64,000 nt of DNA from an uncultured Duncaniella sp. (GCA_910576785.1 CAJTJG010000012.1:1-64000); one strand, 5' to 3'; positions 25,035 through 33,045 are shown, numbered from the stretch's first letter. Program-made: numbers and translations. The notes: generated from the letters alone by a model not told the origin.

Positions 25035-26040
25035 CGGCTTGTTTCAGGCGTTTAAGAACTTCCCGGTTGGCTTCGAGGATATTGTCGAAGTCTATTGAAG
25101 CATCGCCGATAAATTTATCAAATTCATCAGGTGTGACGGCACGAAGATACTCGGCAAGATTGCCATGCCAGGCATCACGGAATGCTACGTCACGTGATGC
25201 CATTTTGGATCTTGCGTCATTGATGAATGGTTCCATCATCGGAGAGGATGCCAATTTGTCGATAATAGTCTTGACTTCTTCGATGGTCAGTTGTCTATTC
25301 CCATTATTGGAGTAGCAGTTCACAATCTCATGTGCCACACCATTCTCAAATGATGAAATGCAAAGTAAAACTTCCGCATAAAGTGTATGCCTCACATTCT
25401 CCTCGTTCTGTAAACGAAGCACCTCACGATACTCTTTGGCATTTTCCCGGAAAACCGACTTATAAATCAGGTCGGTTATCTGCTCATACTTATATGTAGG
25501 AAGTCCGTCAACATATTTGCCGACAGCCCGAGTGAAATTCTTGCGATAGTTTTCACTCTTTATAGCGGTAGGCAGATAATCCCGGTCACGCCAGTTGATG
25601 TATTTGGTACCACCTCCGGCACGACTATTGATTGTTGCTATAACAATATCAAGTATCCGCGTGCGTAGTTGTTTCGCTTTTTCACTCTCTGTAAGGAGCA
25701 TTCCAATATTCAGGAATGCACGAAACGGGAAAATCCCAAGTTGCCGTGTAAACTTAGGGACATTAATGTCCCCAACAAAATGCAACTTTAATTCTTTCAA
25801 TGAATTACCCTCACTTAAAAAGTATCCATTATCACGTAGTTCGTCTCCGTGCTCCTGCACATAACGCTTAATCGTTCGTTCATCGACATCATAAAAATCA
25901 GCGACCATTTTGGTCGTGAAAAGAAGTTGTTCATGAAAACGCAGGCCATTAACATCCAAGTTTTCTTGGATGGCTTGAAGGGCATAATTGTTGTTCAGTA
26001 CATTCTGCCGCTCGATATTTGATACTGTGAGGTCGTTCAT
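25018..26040 (-). CDS. RhuM-like protein (COG3943), partner of Doc
   Basis: 340 residues. The N-terminal LLFTTKMVADFYDVDERTIKRYVQEH is the conserved DNA-binding-like stretch of RhuM family proteins. The rest is helical with a Lys/Arg-rich middle (ITDLIYKSVF) and an acidic tail. RhuM/Doc pairs are frequent on Bacteroidales mobile DNA. It probably acts as repressor or antitoxin to the downstream Doc gene, which it overlaps; that role is inferred from the arrangement. Confidence 0.82.
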   Translation of the reverse strand: MNDLTVSNIERQNVLNNNYALQAIQENLDVNGLRFHEQLLFTTKMVADFYDVDERTIKRYVQEHGDELRDNGYFLSEGNSLKELKLHFVGDINVPKFTRQLGIFPFRAFLNIGMLLTESEKAKQLRTRILDIVIATINSRAGGGTKYINWRDRDYLPTAIKSENYRKNFTRAVGKYVDGLPTYKYEQITDLIYKSVFRENAKEYREVLRLQNEENVRHTLYAEVLLCISSFENGVAHEIVNCYSNNGNRQLTIEEVKTIIDKLASSPMMEPFINDARSKMASRDVAFRDAWHGNLAEYLRAVTPDEFDKFIGDASIDFDNILEANREVLKRLKQADDDEE

Positions 26041-26095
26041 ATATACAAAATTACAACTTTTATTTTGATTTCCAGAACTCTACGGCCATTAAAAT

Positions 26096-27532
26096 TTAGA
26101 ATATTTCGCTCTTATTGGGATTGGCTATGGCATCTATCTCGTCGGCGATTTCGTCAGAGGATAGCTTGATGTAGTCCATGAATGTCTTTTGGGTCTTGTG
26201 ACCGCTGACGTGCATCATCTGGACGATGGTGTATTTGTGCGACAAATACATGATGGTAATGCCGCTACGACGGGCGGTGTGTGTTGTGACGCAGTTGTAG
26301 CGTGGCATGACCACTTCTCCCTTGTCGTTGTTTTCAATCTCGATTTTTCCGTTGGCGAGATTTTGTTTCTGCTTCATAGTGAGTTTGGTCGGAACTTTAA
26401 GTGCGAGAGATGGCACTTTCTCCGACAACTCTTTCAATATCTGCTTTATGTAGCGGTTGATTATCACGTCGATTACAGACGGAATGTTGTAATTGTATTT
26501 CTCGCAGATGGCTTGCAGATTGGGATTCATGATAGGAATTTTGACCTCGGTGCGTGTCTTCTGCTGAATGAGACGGATAATAGGTGTTCCCTTAGCGGTG
26601 GTAGTGAAACTATCCTTCGAGATATTATTGTAGTCGCTGACACGTTGGCAGGTGTAACAACCCACAAGGAATATGTCGCGCACCTGTTCATGAAGCCCGG
26701 TCAACGGCATTTCGTATAACGCTTGAAGTTCCGCTTCGGTTAGGTATATCTCTGCCGCTTTGTCCCGCTCCTCGATTTTCTTTTTCGAGAAGCATTTGGT
26801 GGCGCGGTCATTGTTGTGGATGCCATCGGTATAGGCATACCCGACAAGCGCACGAAGCGTGACAAGATATTTATTCTGAGCCGTGACCATATATCCCTGC
26901 TTTTCCATATATGCAAGGAATTTAGTCACAAACTCACGGTTGACCATATCCCATGTGAACCGATGCTTGCGGTCAAAGCCATCATACAGCTTCATAAAAC
27001 TGTACCATGCCTTTACTGTCCCTGCTGAGTAGCGGTCATTACCGTTTAGCCTCTTACCCGATTTTATGTCGGCACAGAATTGGTTGAGGAAATTCCAAAT
27101 TTTTGCCCGTTCCTCTTCAATCCCTTCACGTACCAAACGCTCCTGTTCGATGCGGATACGCTCATCTTCCATACGCGCAGCTTCCTCGGCCTCACGTTGC
27201 TTACGTAGGATTTCCGATTTTTCCGGATCGGAGATAGCGAGAATCTCAGCTTTGACATGTTCTCGGTCAAACAGCGGTGCTGACATTTCACGGTCAAGCA
27301 TCACCTCTATGCGTCCGAGCATATCGTGAAGTTTCGGATTCTGCTTACGATGACGCGCCAAAGAATTTTCATCCGCAACAGCCGCCTTCCATTCCAGCAC
27401 GCTTGCCTTGATACGAGTTGCAAACTGCACGTCGATTTTCCTTGAGGGATCCTGCACCCTCACAAACAGGGTTGCCTTATCTTTATTCTCGTCCTTTTTC
27501 AGGAAGTAGAATCTGGAGAGAGTTCTTGCCAT
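26096..27532 (-). CDS. Tyrosine-type site-specific integrase 2
   Basis: 478 residues, the same length and layout as integrase 1, with Arg297, His418-x-x-Arg421, His445 and Tyr454 all kept. From about residue 255 the two proteins are nearly identical, but residues 1-145 are clearly diverged, including the charged coiled-coil segment (RKQREAEEAARMEDERIRIEQ). Its arm-type repeats (AAAGTTACCTAT) likewise differ from those at integrase 1. It is the integrase of the 9891-27742 element and lies at its right end. Confidence 0.93.
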   Translation of the reverse strand: MARTLSRFYFLKKDENKDKATLFVRVQDPSRKIDVQFATRIKASVLEWKAAVADENSLARHRKQNPKLHDMLGRIEVMLDREMSAPLFDREHVKAEILAISDPEKSEILRKQREAEEAARMEDERIRIEQERLVREGIEEERAKIWNFLNQFCADIKSGKRLNGNDRYSAGTVKAWYSFMKLYDGFDRKHRFTWDMVNREFVTKFLAYMEKQGYMVTAQNKYLVTLRALVGYAYTDGIHNNDRATKCFSKKKIEERDKAAEIYLTEAELQALYEMPLTGLHEQVRDIFLVGCYTCQRVSDYNNISKDSFTTTAKGTPIIRLIQQKTRTEVKIPIMNPNLQAICEKYNYNIPSVIDVIINRYIKQILKELSEKVPSLALKVPTKLTMKQKQNLANGKIEIENNDKGEVVMPRYNCVTTHTARRSGITIMYLSHKYTIVQMMHVSGHKTQKTFMDYIKLSSDEIADEIDAIANPNKSEIF

Positions 27533-27567
27533 AGCGCGGTCGATTAATTGAGGTTGATATTACGACT

Positions 27568-27612
27568 GCAAAGTTAGTAAACTTTTCAAAAAGTTACCTA
27601 TAAAGTTACCTA
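27568..27612. promoter_or_regulatory. Integrase 2 promoter and AAAGTTACCTAT arm repeats
   Basis: Minus-strand -7 box TAACTTTG at 27568-27575. AAAGTTACCTAT is repeated perfectly in tandem at 27589-27600 and 27601-27612. The 13-bp gap to the -7 box and 114-bp gap to the core match integrase 1 (12 and 114 bp). Confidence 0.65.
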
Positions 27613-27726
27613 TAAATTCTCAATCCCACTGAATCAGATTAAATTTAATATAGTTTAATTTGCTTTATTATCAGTACATTATGTAAAATTGAATTTATTG
27701 AGATTGATAATAATTTAACTTTTATA

Positions 27727-27742
27727 GTGCTGGTGGCACCAC
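27727..27742. repeat. 16-bp core direct repeat, right copy
   Basis: GTGCTGGTGGCACCAC, identical to 9891-9906. It marks the right border of the candidate IME. Confidence 0.6.
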
Positions 27743-27744
27743 AG

Positions 27745-27777
27745 AAGACCGCTAATTCTCAATGAGTTAGCGGTCTT
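27745..27777. terminator. Bidirectional terminator beside the right core repeat
   Basis: AAGACCGCTAA (27745-27755) pairs perfectly with TTAGCGGTCTT (27767-27777). Its sequence differs from the hairpin beside the left core, but the placement is the same. Confidence 0.75.
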
Positions 27778-27795
27778 TCTTTCATTTATACCCCT

Positions 27796-28053
27796 CCGAG
27801 TCACCACAAAAGTCACCACACCAACCGTAAATTGCTGAACTATTGTCGGTTATGCGTGTCGCGGTGAATATATATCTATTTTGCTCCATACGCAACTTGT
27901 TGATAAACAACGCAAATTGGCACAATATTCATAGCCATTCACCATCATTCAACCCCAAGCCACAGCCTCGCAGCCCCAAACGTTAACAGAGTTTAACTAT
28001 AATCAGTGGCAGAAAATGTAGTGACCTCAACCGAAAATCAACTGGGTCACCAC
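27796..28053. repeat. GTCACCAC arm-type repeats right of the core
   Basis: CCGAGTCACCAC (27796-27807) and AAAAGTCACCAC (27808-27819) form a 12-bp tandem. An inverted GTAGTGACCT near 28019-28028 and a direct GGGTCACCAC (28044-28053) follow. The order tandem, inverted, direct copies the left end of the IME, so this reads as the left end of a further element or its remnant. Confidence 0.6.
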
Positions 28054-28084
28054 GCTCAATCGTTAAAATCTTCAAAAAAATTTG

Positions 28085-28359
28085 TAACTTTGCATGTGGA
28101 TAGGCGTAGGTCTATCCACGACATTTTGGAAAATAAAAAGCGGTATGCTCTCTTGTAAGTCGAGAACGTAGGAAATTCAAGACACTGCACAAGGATAGCA
28201 TAGCGGTTCTCACGCATATGGCGTGGGCTGCTATTCTACATTCGTGCATTTAGGTTTCCTACGACCTTCGACTTAGAATGTTGCATTGGCAGTCCGCGCT
28301 TCTGCTATTTTCAATAACTTGCCCTTTGCGGACTGAGTGGGCAAATAAGGAAACGACCA
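28085..28359 (+). ncRNA. Structured leader RNA of the resistance-like cassette (RNA C)
   Basis: -7 box TAACTTTG at 28085-28092. Stems are GTGGATA/TATCCAC (28096-28119); a long stem TAAGTCGA-CGTAGGAAA (28156-28175) with TTTCCTACG-TCGACTTA (28255-28275); an inner CACGC/GCGTG hairpin (28211-28225); and CAGTCCGC/GCGGACTG (28290-28335). A competing hairpin TTGCCC/GGGCAA (28319-28344) cannot form together with the last stem, so the region could switch. It leads directly to the ATG at 28360. Motifs CGTGCAT, GTTTCC and GGCAGTCC recur in RNA A. Confidence 0.55.
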
Positions 28360-28794
28360 ATGACCTCAAAAGAGAAACAATTAATCAAAAAGGCCGAGTT
28401 ACTTTTCGGTAAATGCTCTCACGTTGTGATAGCTTCGGTAAATCCACTTGGATACCCTCGTCCCGTACCTATGGCAAAAGGTGTGACCAACGGCTGCAAC
28501 GAGGTCTGGATGGCCACAGGTGCCGACTCTGTCAAAGTCAATGACTTCCATCAAAACGACAAGGCCGGGCTTTGCTATGATAGAGAGGGTTCAAGTGTAT
28601 GTCTAAGAGGGCGTGTGGAAATTATTACCGACCCGCATATAAGAAAGGTGATGTGGCAGGATTGGTATATAAATCATTTTCATGAAGGTCCCGAAGATCC
28701 AAATTATATACTGCTACGTTTTATCGGAGAAGAAGCGACAATATGGATTGATCACGAATTCGCTCATATCAGTCTAAAGGCTATTGCCGAATAA
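28360..28794 (+). CDS. Pyridoxamine 5'-phosphate oxidase-family protein
   Basis: 144 residues of the split-barrel FMN-binding fold (VVIASVNPLGYPRPVPMAKG, then DKAGLCYDREGSSVCLRGRVEII), close to the general stress protein 26-like group. Such proteins bind flavin or heme; the substrate is unknown. It is first in the cassette behind the structured leader. Confidence 0.85.
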   Translation: MTSKEKQLIKKAELLFGKCSHVVIASVNPLGYPRPVPMAKGVTNGCNEVWMATGADSVKVNDFHQNDKAGLCYDREGSSVCLRGRVEIITDPHIRKVMWQDWYINHFHEGPEDPNYILLRFIGEEATIWIDHEFAHISLKAIAE

Positions 28795-28845
28795 TTTCGA
28801 ATCCTTAAAGGATTTTAAATAAGAATCATGAAATGAAATAGCAAT

Positions 28846-29025
28846 ATGAGAACAATTAGGTTTTATCGGATAATGCAGTATGTATTTGCTGCAATTGCAA
28901 TAATAGCATTCATCCGGGCTTGTTTCGATGCTCTCAATTCTCTTGCACCTATGTCTTGCGTTGCGACAGCATCGGCCGCATCAATAATATTCGGTCGCAG
29001 AGTGCGCCAGTTGACCGAAAAATAA
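28846..29025 (+). CDS. Small membrane protein
   Basis: 59 residues (MRTIRFYRIMQYVF...). Two hydrophobic stretches (about 11-25 and 33-50) suggest an inner-membrane protein. No family recognised. It sits in line between two cassette genes with normal spacing and no competing frame. Confidence 0.45.
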   Translation: MRTIRFYRIMQYVFAAIAIIAFIRACFDALNSLAPMSCVATASAASIIFGRRVRQLTEK

Positions 29026-29041
29026 TTCAAAAGATTCAACT

Positions 29042-29329
29042 ATGTTCATAGTGATTCTTACATACAAGAAGCCTCTGAGCGAGGTTGACAAATATCTTCA
29101 GGCTCACCGCGATTATCTTGCCGAGCACTATGCCGCCGGGGATTTTATCGCATCAGGGCCGCAGAATCCACGCATCGGTGGTGTGATAATGATAAAAGCC
29201 ACCGACCGCGAGGCTGTCAACACTATTATCTCGCAAGACCCGTTCAACATCAATGGCATCGCCGACTATCAAATAGTGGAATTTACACCTACAATGTTCT
29301 GCGATGAGTCTTTACAAACACTCCTGTAA
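29042..29329 (+). CDS. YciI-like protein
   Basis: 95 residues with the YciI dimeric ferredoxin-like fold: HRDYLAEHYAAGDFIASGPQNPR contains the conserved His-Asp and SGP. Members are small enzymes or accessory domains of unclear substrate. It is 3 bp before the tautomerase gene. Confidence 0.85.
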   Translation: MFIVILTYKKPLSEVDKYLQAHRDYLAEHYAAGDFIASGPQNPRIGGVIMIKATDREAVNTIISQDPFNINGIADYQIVEFTPTMFCDESLQTLL

Positions 29330-29332
29330 GCC

Positions 29333-29533
29333 ATGCCATACATATCCATTGAAAGCGGAAAACTCACCGCAGAACAAAAGAAAGAATTGATTGAACGGCT
29401 CACAGCAACAGCCTCCGAGATAACACATATCCCGGAGCAGTTCTTCACTGTAACCATCAAGGAACTACCTGATGAAAATTTCGGTATCGGCGGCAAATCC
29501 ATAGACGAAATAAAACGTAATTACAAGCGATGA
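29333..29533 (+). CDS. 4-oxalocrotonate tautomerase-like protein
   Basis: 66 residues, typical for 4-OT. Met-Pro at the start leaves the catalytic Pro1 after Met removal (PYISIESGKLTAEQKKEL). It catalyses keto-enol tautomerization of small acids in known members. It overlaps the next gene by 4 bp. Confidence 0.88.
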   Translation: MPYISIESGKLTAEQKKELIERLTATASEITHIPEQFFTVTIKELPDENFGIGGKSIDEIKRNYKR

Positions 29534-30180
29534 ATCCCAATCCCAACATTATATATCCGAGAACCGGCGATACTCAAACGGTATATCTAAAGTCAGTAAT
29601 TACAAAACCTACCATCGAAGTAGGAGATTTCACAATCTATAATGATTTTGTGAATGATCCGCGCGACTTTGAGAAGAACAATGTGCTGTATCATTATCCG
29701 ATAAATCACGACAGATTGATTATCGGAAAATTTTGTTCGATAGCGTGCGGCGCAAAGTTCATATTTAACTGTGCTAATCATACACTTAAATCACTCTCGA
29801 CATATACCTTTCCTCTCTTTTTTGAGGAATGGGACTTGCCTAAATCTGAAGTTTCCACAGCATGGGACAACAAGGGCGATATTGTCATCGGTAACGACGT
29901 CTGGATTGGTTACGATGCTGTAATCATGGCCGGAGTCCGCATAGGCGACGGTGCAATTATCGGTACACGGGCGGTTGTAACAAAAGATGTAGAGCCATAT
30001 TCAATCGTCGGTGGTGTTCCTGCAAAAGAAATACGCAAACGGTTTGCTCCTGATGTCGGGGCTAAATTACTGGAATTGAAATGGTGGGACTGGCCTTCTG
30101 AGAAGATAAAGAATCATATAGCTGCTATTCAATGCGGAAATATTGAAGAACTGTTGATAATAAGCGGTTTGAAAAATTAA
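29530..30180 (+). CDS. Vat/CatB-like xenobiotic O-acetyltransferase
   Basis: 216 residues of the left-handed beta-helix acetyltransferase type. LIIGKFCSIACGAKFIFN, the catalytic His84 in CANH, and GDIVIGNDVWIGYDAVIMAGVRIGDGA follow the order seen in Vat streptogramin A and CatB acetyltransferases; the ending KWWDWPSEKIKNHI is also Vat-like. It would acetylate a hydroxyl of a xenobiotic using acetyl-CoA. Real resistance cannot be claimed from sequence alone. Confidence 0.85.
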   Translation: MNPNPNIIYPRTGDTQTVYLKSVITKPTIEVGDFTIYNDFVNDPRDFEKNNVLYHYPINHDRLIIGKFCSIACGAKFIFNCANHTLKSLSTYTFPLFFEEWDLPKSEVSTAWDNKGDIVIGNDVWIGYDAVIMAGVRIGDGAIIGTRAVVTKDVEPYSIVGGVPAKEIRKRFAPDVGAKLLELKWWDWPSEKIKNHIAAIQCGNIEELLIISGLKN

Positions 30181-30186
30181 TCAACT

Positions 30187-30729
30187 ATGGCAAAGCGATT
30201 GGAAGACATGACACTGGCAGAACTATGGGAACTGTTTCCGATAGAACTTGTGCCACATAGTGGTGAATGGGCTTCATGGGCACAGGATGAAATCCGTTCG
30301 CTTGGTTTCATTCTTTCAACATTTCATCCTGTAATTAGCCATATAGGAAGCACAGCAATTGATGGGATTTTCGCCAAACCGATCATTGACATTCTTGTTG
30401 AGATTGATAGAGATAAGGATTGGGAAATGGTAAAGAATATGCTCGTTGATGCCGGATATATCTGTATGGCCGAGAGCGATATGCAAATGAGCTTCAACAA
30501 GGGATATACTCCGAAGGGTTATGCCGAGAAAGTTTTTCATATCCATGTCCATAGAGCCGGAGACAACGATGAAATTATCTTCCGGGATTATCTGAACGCA
30601 CATCACGAAATGGCGATTGAATACGAAAACCTGAAATTGAGTCTGTTGCTAGAATATCGAAACAACCGCGATGCTTACACCGAGGCCAAGTCGGGTTTTG
30701 TCAGCAAAATATTGTCATTGGCAAAATGA
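30187..30729 (+). CDS. GrpB family (UPF0157) nucleotidyltransferase-like protein
   Basis: 180 residues. HIGSTAIDGIFAKPIIDILVEID is the family's nucleotidyltransferase-type motif (GS...KPIIDI). Function not established; members are often carried in resistance-like cassettes. The end overlaps the AraC gene by 4 bp. Confidence 0.85.
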   Translation: MAKRLEDMTLAELWELFPIELVPHSGEWASWAQDEIRSLGFILSTFHPVISHIGSTAIDGIFAKPIIDILVEIDRDKDWEMVKNMLVDAGYICMAESDMQMSFNKGYTPKGYAEKVFHIHVHRAGDNDEIIFRDYLNAHHEMAIEYENLKLSLLLEYRNNRDAYTEAKSGFVSKILSLAK

Positions 30730-31514
30730 ACGTTCTTAAGCCTGGTGAGGCATTGAGACTATACATCCGCTATTATTGGACGTTTGATACAAGCGAGGAT
30801 ATGTCGGTACTGACCTTTCCAATCGGATGCCCGCAACTGATTTTTCATCGTCGCAGCCGATTTTATATACCTGAGTTAGAGGCAGAACAAGCAAGATTTT
30901 CGATAAGCGGTCAAGTCAACTTTCCGGCAAGGATTCAATCATCGGGCGATGTTGAAACCATTGTCGTGGTGTTCTATCCTCATGCCATCGGCACAATGTT
31001 CAATATTCCGGTATCATCATTTTACAATCAGGAGATTGACGGTTATTCTCTCGGTGATAAAAGTCTGAATATACTTGCCAATGATGTGCTTAATGCCGAT
31101 GATGCGGCCGAGGCTATCAAGATAATTGAGAAGTGGCTGTTATCAAGGTTGGAGGATACTGCAATTTACAATTTCAAAAGAGTGGGAGCATCGTTGAAAC
31201 TGTTATTCCATGATAATACTATCAGCGTGGAGAATATGGCGCAACTCGCTTGCCTGAGCCGGAAACAGTTTGAGCGAGTGTTTTTTAATGCTGTTGGGAT
31301 GAAACCAAAGGAGTATTCCAATGTGGCCCGTTTTCAGAAATCGCTATGGCTCATGCAGAACGGCAACCGAAATTTTGCCGACATTGCATTTTCATGCGGG
31401 TACGCGGACCAATCACATTTTATCCGTGAGTGCCGCCGCTATTCCGGAATCACTCCGGCGGAATTGCTGAAAACACAACCGGTGTATTCTGATTTGTTTG
31501 CCTCGCCTTTCTGA
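30726..31514 (+). CDS. AraC family regulator with DUF6597-type N-terminus
   Basis: 262 residues. The N-terminal sensing domain (1-150) fits the DUF6597 type (LRLYIRYYWTFDT...FPIGCPQLIFHR). The C-terminal AraC HTH pair includes SVENMAQLACLSRKQFERVF and FADIAFSCGYADQSHFIREC. It is the only regulator in the cassette and likely controls it. Confidence 0.88.
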   Translation: MNVLKPGEALRLYIRYYWTFDTSEDMSVLTFPIGCPQLIFHRRSRFYIPELEAEQARFSISGQVNFPARIQSSGDVETIVVVFYPHAIGTMFNIPVSSFYNQEIDGYSLGDKSLNILANDVLNADDAAEAIKIIEKWLLSRLEDTAIYNFKRVGASLKLLFHDNTISVENMAQLACLSRKQFERVFFNAVGMKPKEYSNVARFQKSLWLMQNGNRNFADIAFSCGYADQSHFIRECRRYSGITPAELLKTQPVYSDLFASPF

Positions 31515-31552
31515 ATGTCCCTTTTCTTCTATCGGAGGCAACGGCAATGTGC

Positions 31553-31560
31553 TAACTTTG
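31553..31560 (+). promoter_or_regulatory. -7 box of the CAT-like gene
   Basis: TAACTTTG lies 9 nt before the ATG at 31570, giving a very short leader; the gene is separate from the preceding operon. Confidence 0.5.
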
Positions 31561-31569
31561 CCGTAAAAA

Positions 31570-32187
31570 ATGAAAGAAGTAAACCCGAAGGAAACAACGA
31601 GAGCCTACGCCTTCGATATGTGGATGAATGCTCCGATGCCAATGGTGACGTTCTTCAAAACGCTCAATGTTACCCGATTATTGAAAGTGAGCCGTAAGCG
31701 TGGGCTTAAATTCAATATGCTCATGTGCTGGTGCATCGGGCATGCCGCCTCGCAGGTGAAGGAATTTCAGATGCTCCCGGTTGATGGCAAACTTATTGAG
31801 TATGACTCTCTCGCCGTAAACACTATCGTGGCAAACAGTCAGGGCGAAGTCAGTTCGTGCGATGTACCATTCTCCGATGATTTGACTACATTCAATTCCG
31901 AATATCTACGTCTTACCCGACAAGTCGCTGAAAGCTGTGAGAATCACGACCTGTCCGAAAGTATGGTAATCGGTACCTCCGCACTCGCCCAATATGATAT
32001 TGATGGAGCGGTGGGGATGTACAGCGGCATCTTCAACAACCCGTTCATGATATGGGGCAGATATAGAAAACGGTTATTAAAAACCACTCTCACTGTTTCA
32101 TTTCAATTCCACCACACTCAAATGGATGGCGCACACGCCGCCCGCTTCCTTGATATATTACAACGGGAGATTAACGCTATCCACTGA
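31570..32187 (+). CDS. Chloramphenicol acetyltransferase-like protein (CatA type)
   Basis: 205 residues, near full length for type A CAT. The catalytic His lies in FHHTQMDGAHAARFL (His181/182, Asp186-Gly187). The N-terminal half has the family's helical region (FNMLMCWCIGHAASQV). Many CAT-like proteins in Bacteroidetes have unproven drug activity, so the substrate is open. Confidence 0.82.
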   Translation: MKEVNPKETTRAYAFDMWMNAPMPMVTFFKTLNVTRLLKVSRKRGLKFNMLMCWCIGHAASQVKEFQMLPVDGKLIEYDSLAVNTIVANSQGEVSSCDVPFSDDLTTFNSEYLRLTRQVAESCENHDLSESMVIGTSALAQYDIDGAVGMYSGIFNNPFMIWGRYRKRLLKTTLTVSFQFHHTQMDGAHAARFLDILQREINAIH

Positions 32188-32289
32188 TATTCCATTATGG
32201 ATCAAATAAGCCGACAGTCACGGGCGTAACATCCGGGGCAGTCGCAAAAGTCCGTTGTTAAAAACATTAAAGATCGCTAACTTTGTGGC

Positions 32290-32457
32290 ATGAAACAATG
32301 GCAAGTATTAAGAACAGTATTTCCGGATATAATAACAGACAATTTTGATTTTGTAGATTACAAGACTGGTGACGACAGACATGATTACTGGCTCGAGGAA
32401 CGAGAGTACATGAGCCGTGAAGATTACCGCAAGGCTCAGACTGGCAAGGTGGTATAA
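32290..32457 (+). pseudogene. N-terminal fragment of ISAon1-type transposase ORF
   Basis: 55 residues (MKQWQVLRTVFPDIITDNFD...) matching the first, accessory ORF of this IS type, with its own -7 box TAACTTTG just upstream. It ends early where the deleted part joins. Confidence 0.6.
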
Positions 32458-32671
32458 CGAGGTGGAGCAATTAAGTACAGGAAACCAGTTCATCACCGTC
32501 CTCAACACGTTCCAGAACCATCATGATACGATCCTGAACTTTTCTGACACCCGTTCCACCAATGCTTTTGCCGAATCGTTCAACTCTAAGGTAAAGGCGT
32601 TCCGTTCGCAATTCCATGGTGTCACTGACGTACCTTTCTTCCTTTTCAGACTCTGCAAACTGTGTGCCTGA
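32417..32671 (+). pseudogene. C-terminal fragment of ISAon1-type transposase
   Basis: 84 codons without a natural start. ARLRLARWYNEVEQ and STNAFAESFNSKVKAF are typical of the DDE transposase end, including the last conserved Glu region. It overlaps the N-terminal fragment in another frame, which places the deletion joint near 32410-32440. Confidence 0.7.
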
Positions 32672-32742
32672 ATTTTAACATTTCAACGGACTTTTGCGAC
32701 TGCCCCATTTTAGTTCTGTTTCAAATAAAAATAAAAATAAAA

Positions 32743-32771
32743 ATCGCTGTAACTTTATGTGTTACAGCGAT
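32743..32771 (-). terminator. Terminator of the tRNA-Ser gene
   Basis: ATCGCTGTAAC (32743-32753) pairs perfectly with GTTACAGCGAT (32761-32771), with a T-run on the minus strand. Confidence 0.85.
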
Positions 32772-32787
32772 CTTGTTTAGTCTATTG

Positions 32788-32874
32788 CGGAAAGAGAGGG
32801 ATTCGAACCCCCGGTCCCCGTAAGGGGACAACGGTTTTCGAGACCGCCCCGATCGACCACTCCGGCATCTTTCC
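32788..32874 (-). tRNA. tRNA-Ser (anticodon CGA)
   Basis: An 87-nt cloverleaf on the minus strand: acceptor GGAAAGA/TCTTTCC with discriminator G, long variable arm (CCCC/GGGG), T-loop GTTCGAATC, and anticodon loop CTCGAAA with CGA at 32838-32840. CCA is not encoded. Confidence 0.95.
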
Positions 32875-32923
32875 TCGGGTATTGTCTTTGCCTCAGCCGC
32901 ATGTCTCAGCGGGTTCAGCGGTG

Positions 32924-32931
32924 CAAAGGTA
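32924..32931 (-). promoter_or_regulatory. -7 box of the tRNA-Ser gene
   Basis: TACCTTTG on the minus strand, about 50 nt before the mature 5' end. Confidence 0.55.
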
Positions 32932-33045
32932 GGAATATATTTTCAATCTGCAAGGGCTTTGCCAAGATTTTTTTCATCACTGCGAAAAATTCTTAATTTC
33001 TCCGTACCTTCCATCTCCACTGTTGCAAATTTTAACAAAAATATC

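Larger units (their letters stand above)
9891..27742. mobile_element. Candidate integrative mobilizable element of about 17.8 kb
   Basis: Bounded by the 16-bp direct repeat and by matching AAAGTTACCTAT arm repeats at both ends. It carries its own integrase (26096), relaxase, MobC, DUF3987 protein, excisionase-like HTH, a cargo operon and maintenance-type gene pairs. No type IV secretion genes are present, so it would rely on a helper for transfer. The flanks beyond each core carry a different arm repeat (GTCACTA or GTCACCAC), which is why I read this as one element of a tandem array rather than a single larger one. Confidence 0.6.
32235..32706. mobile_element. Internally deleted insertion sequence, ISAon1-type transposase remnants
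   Basis: Perfect 23-bp terminal inverted repeats: GGGGCAGTCGCAAAAGTCCG plus TTG at 32235-32257, and its exact complement at 32684-32706. The inside holds the start of a first ORF and the end of a transposase, with the catalytic middle missing. No clear target duplication is seen. It is a 472-bp MITE-like derivative that a full copy elsewhere might still move. Confidence 0.8.

Noticed and set aside
32788..32874. tRNA-Ser as the integration site of the elements
   Set aside because: No part of its 3' end is repeated near the integrases, and an intact terminator and IS remnant lie between.
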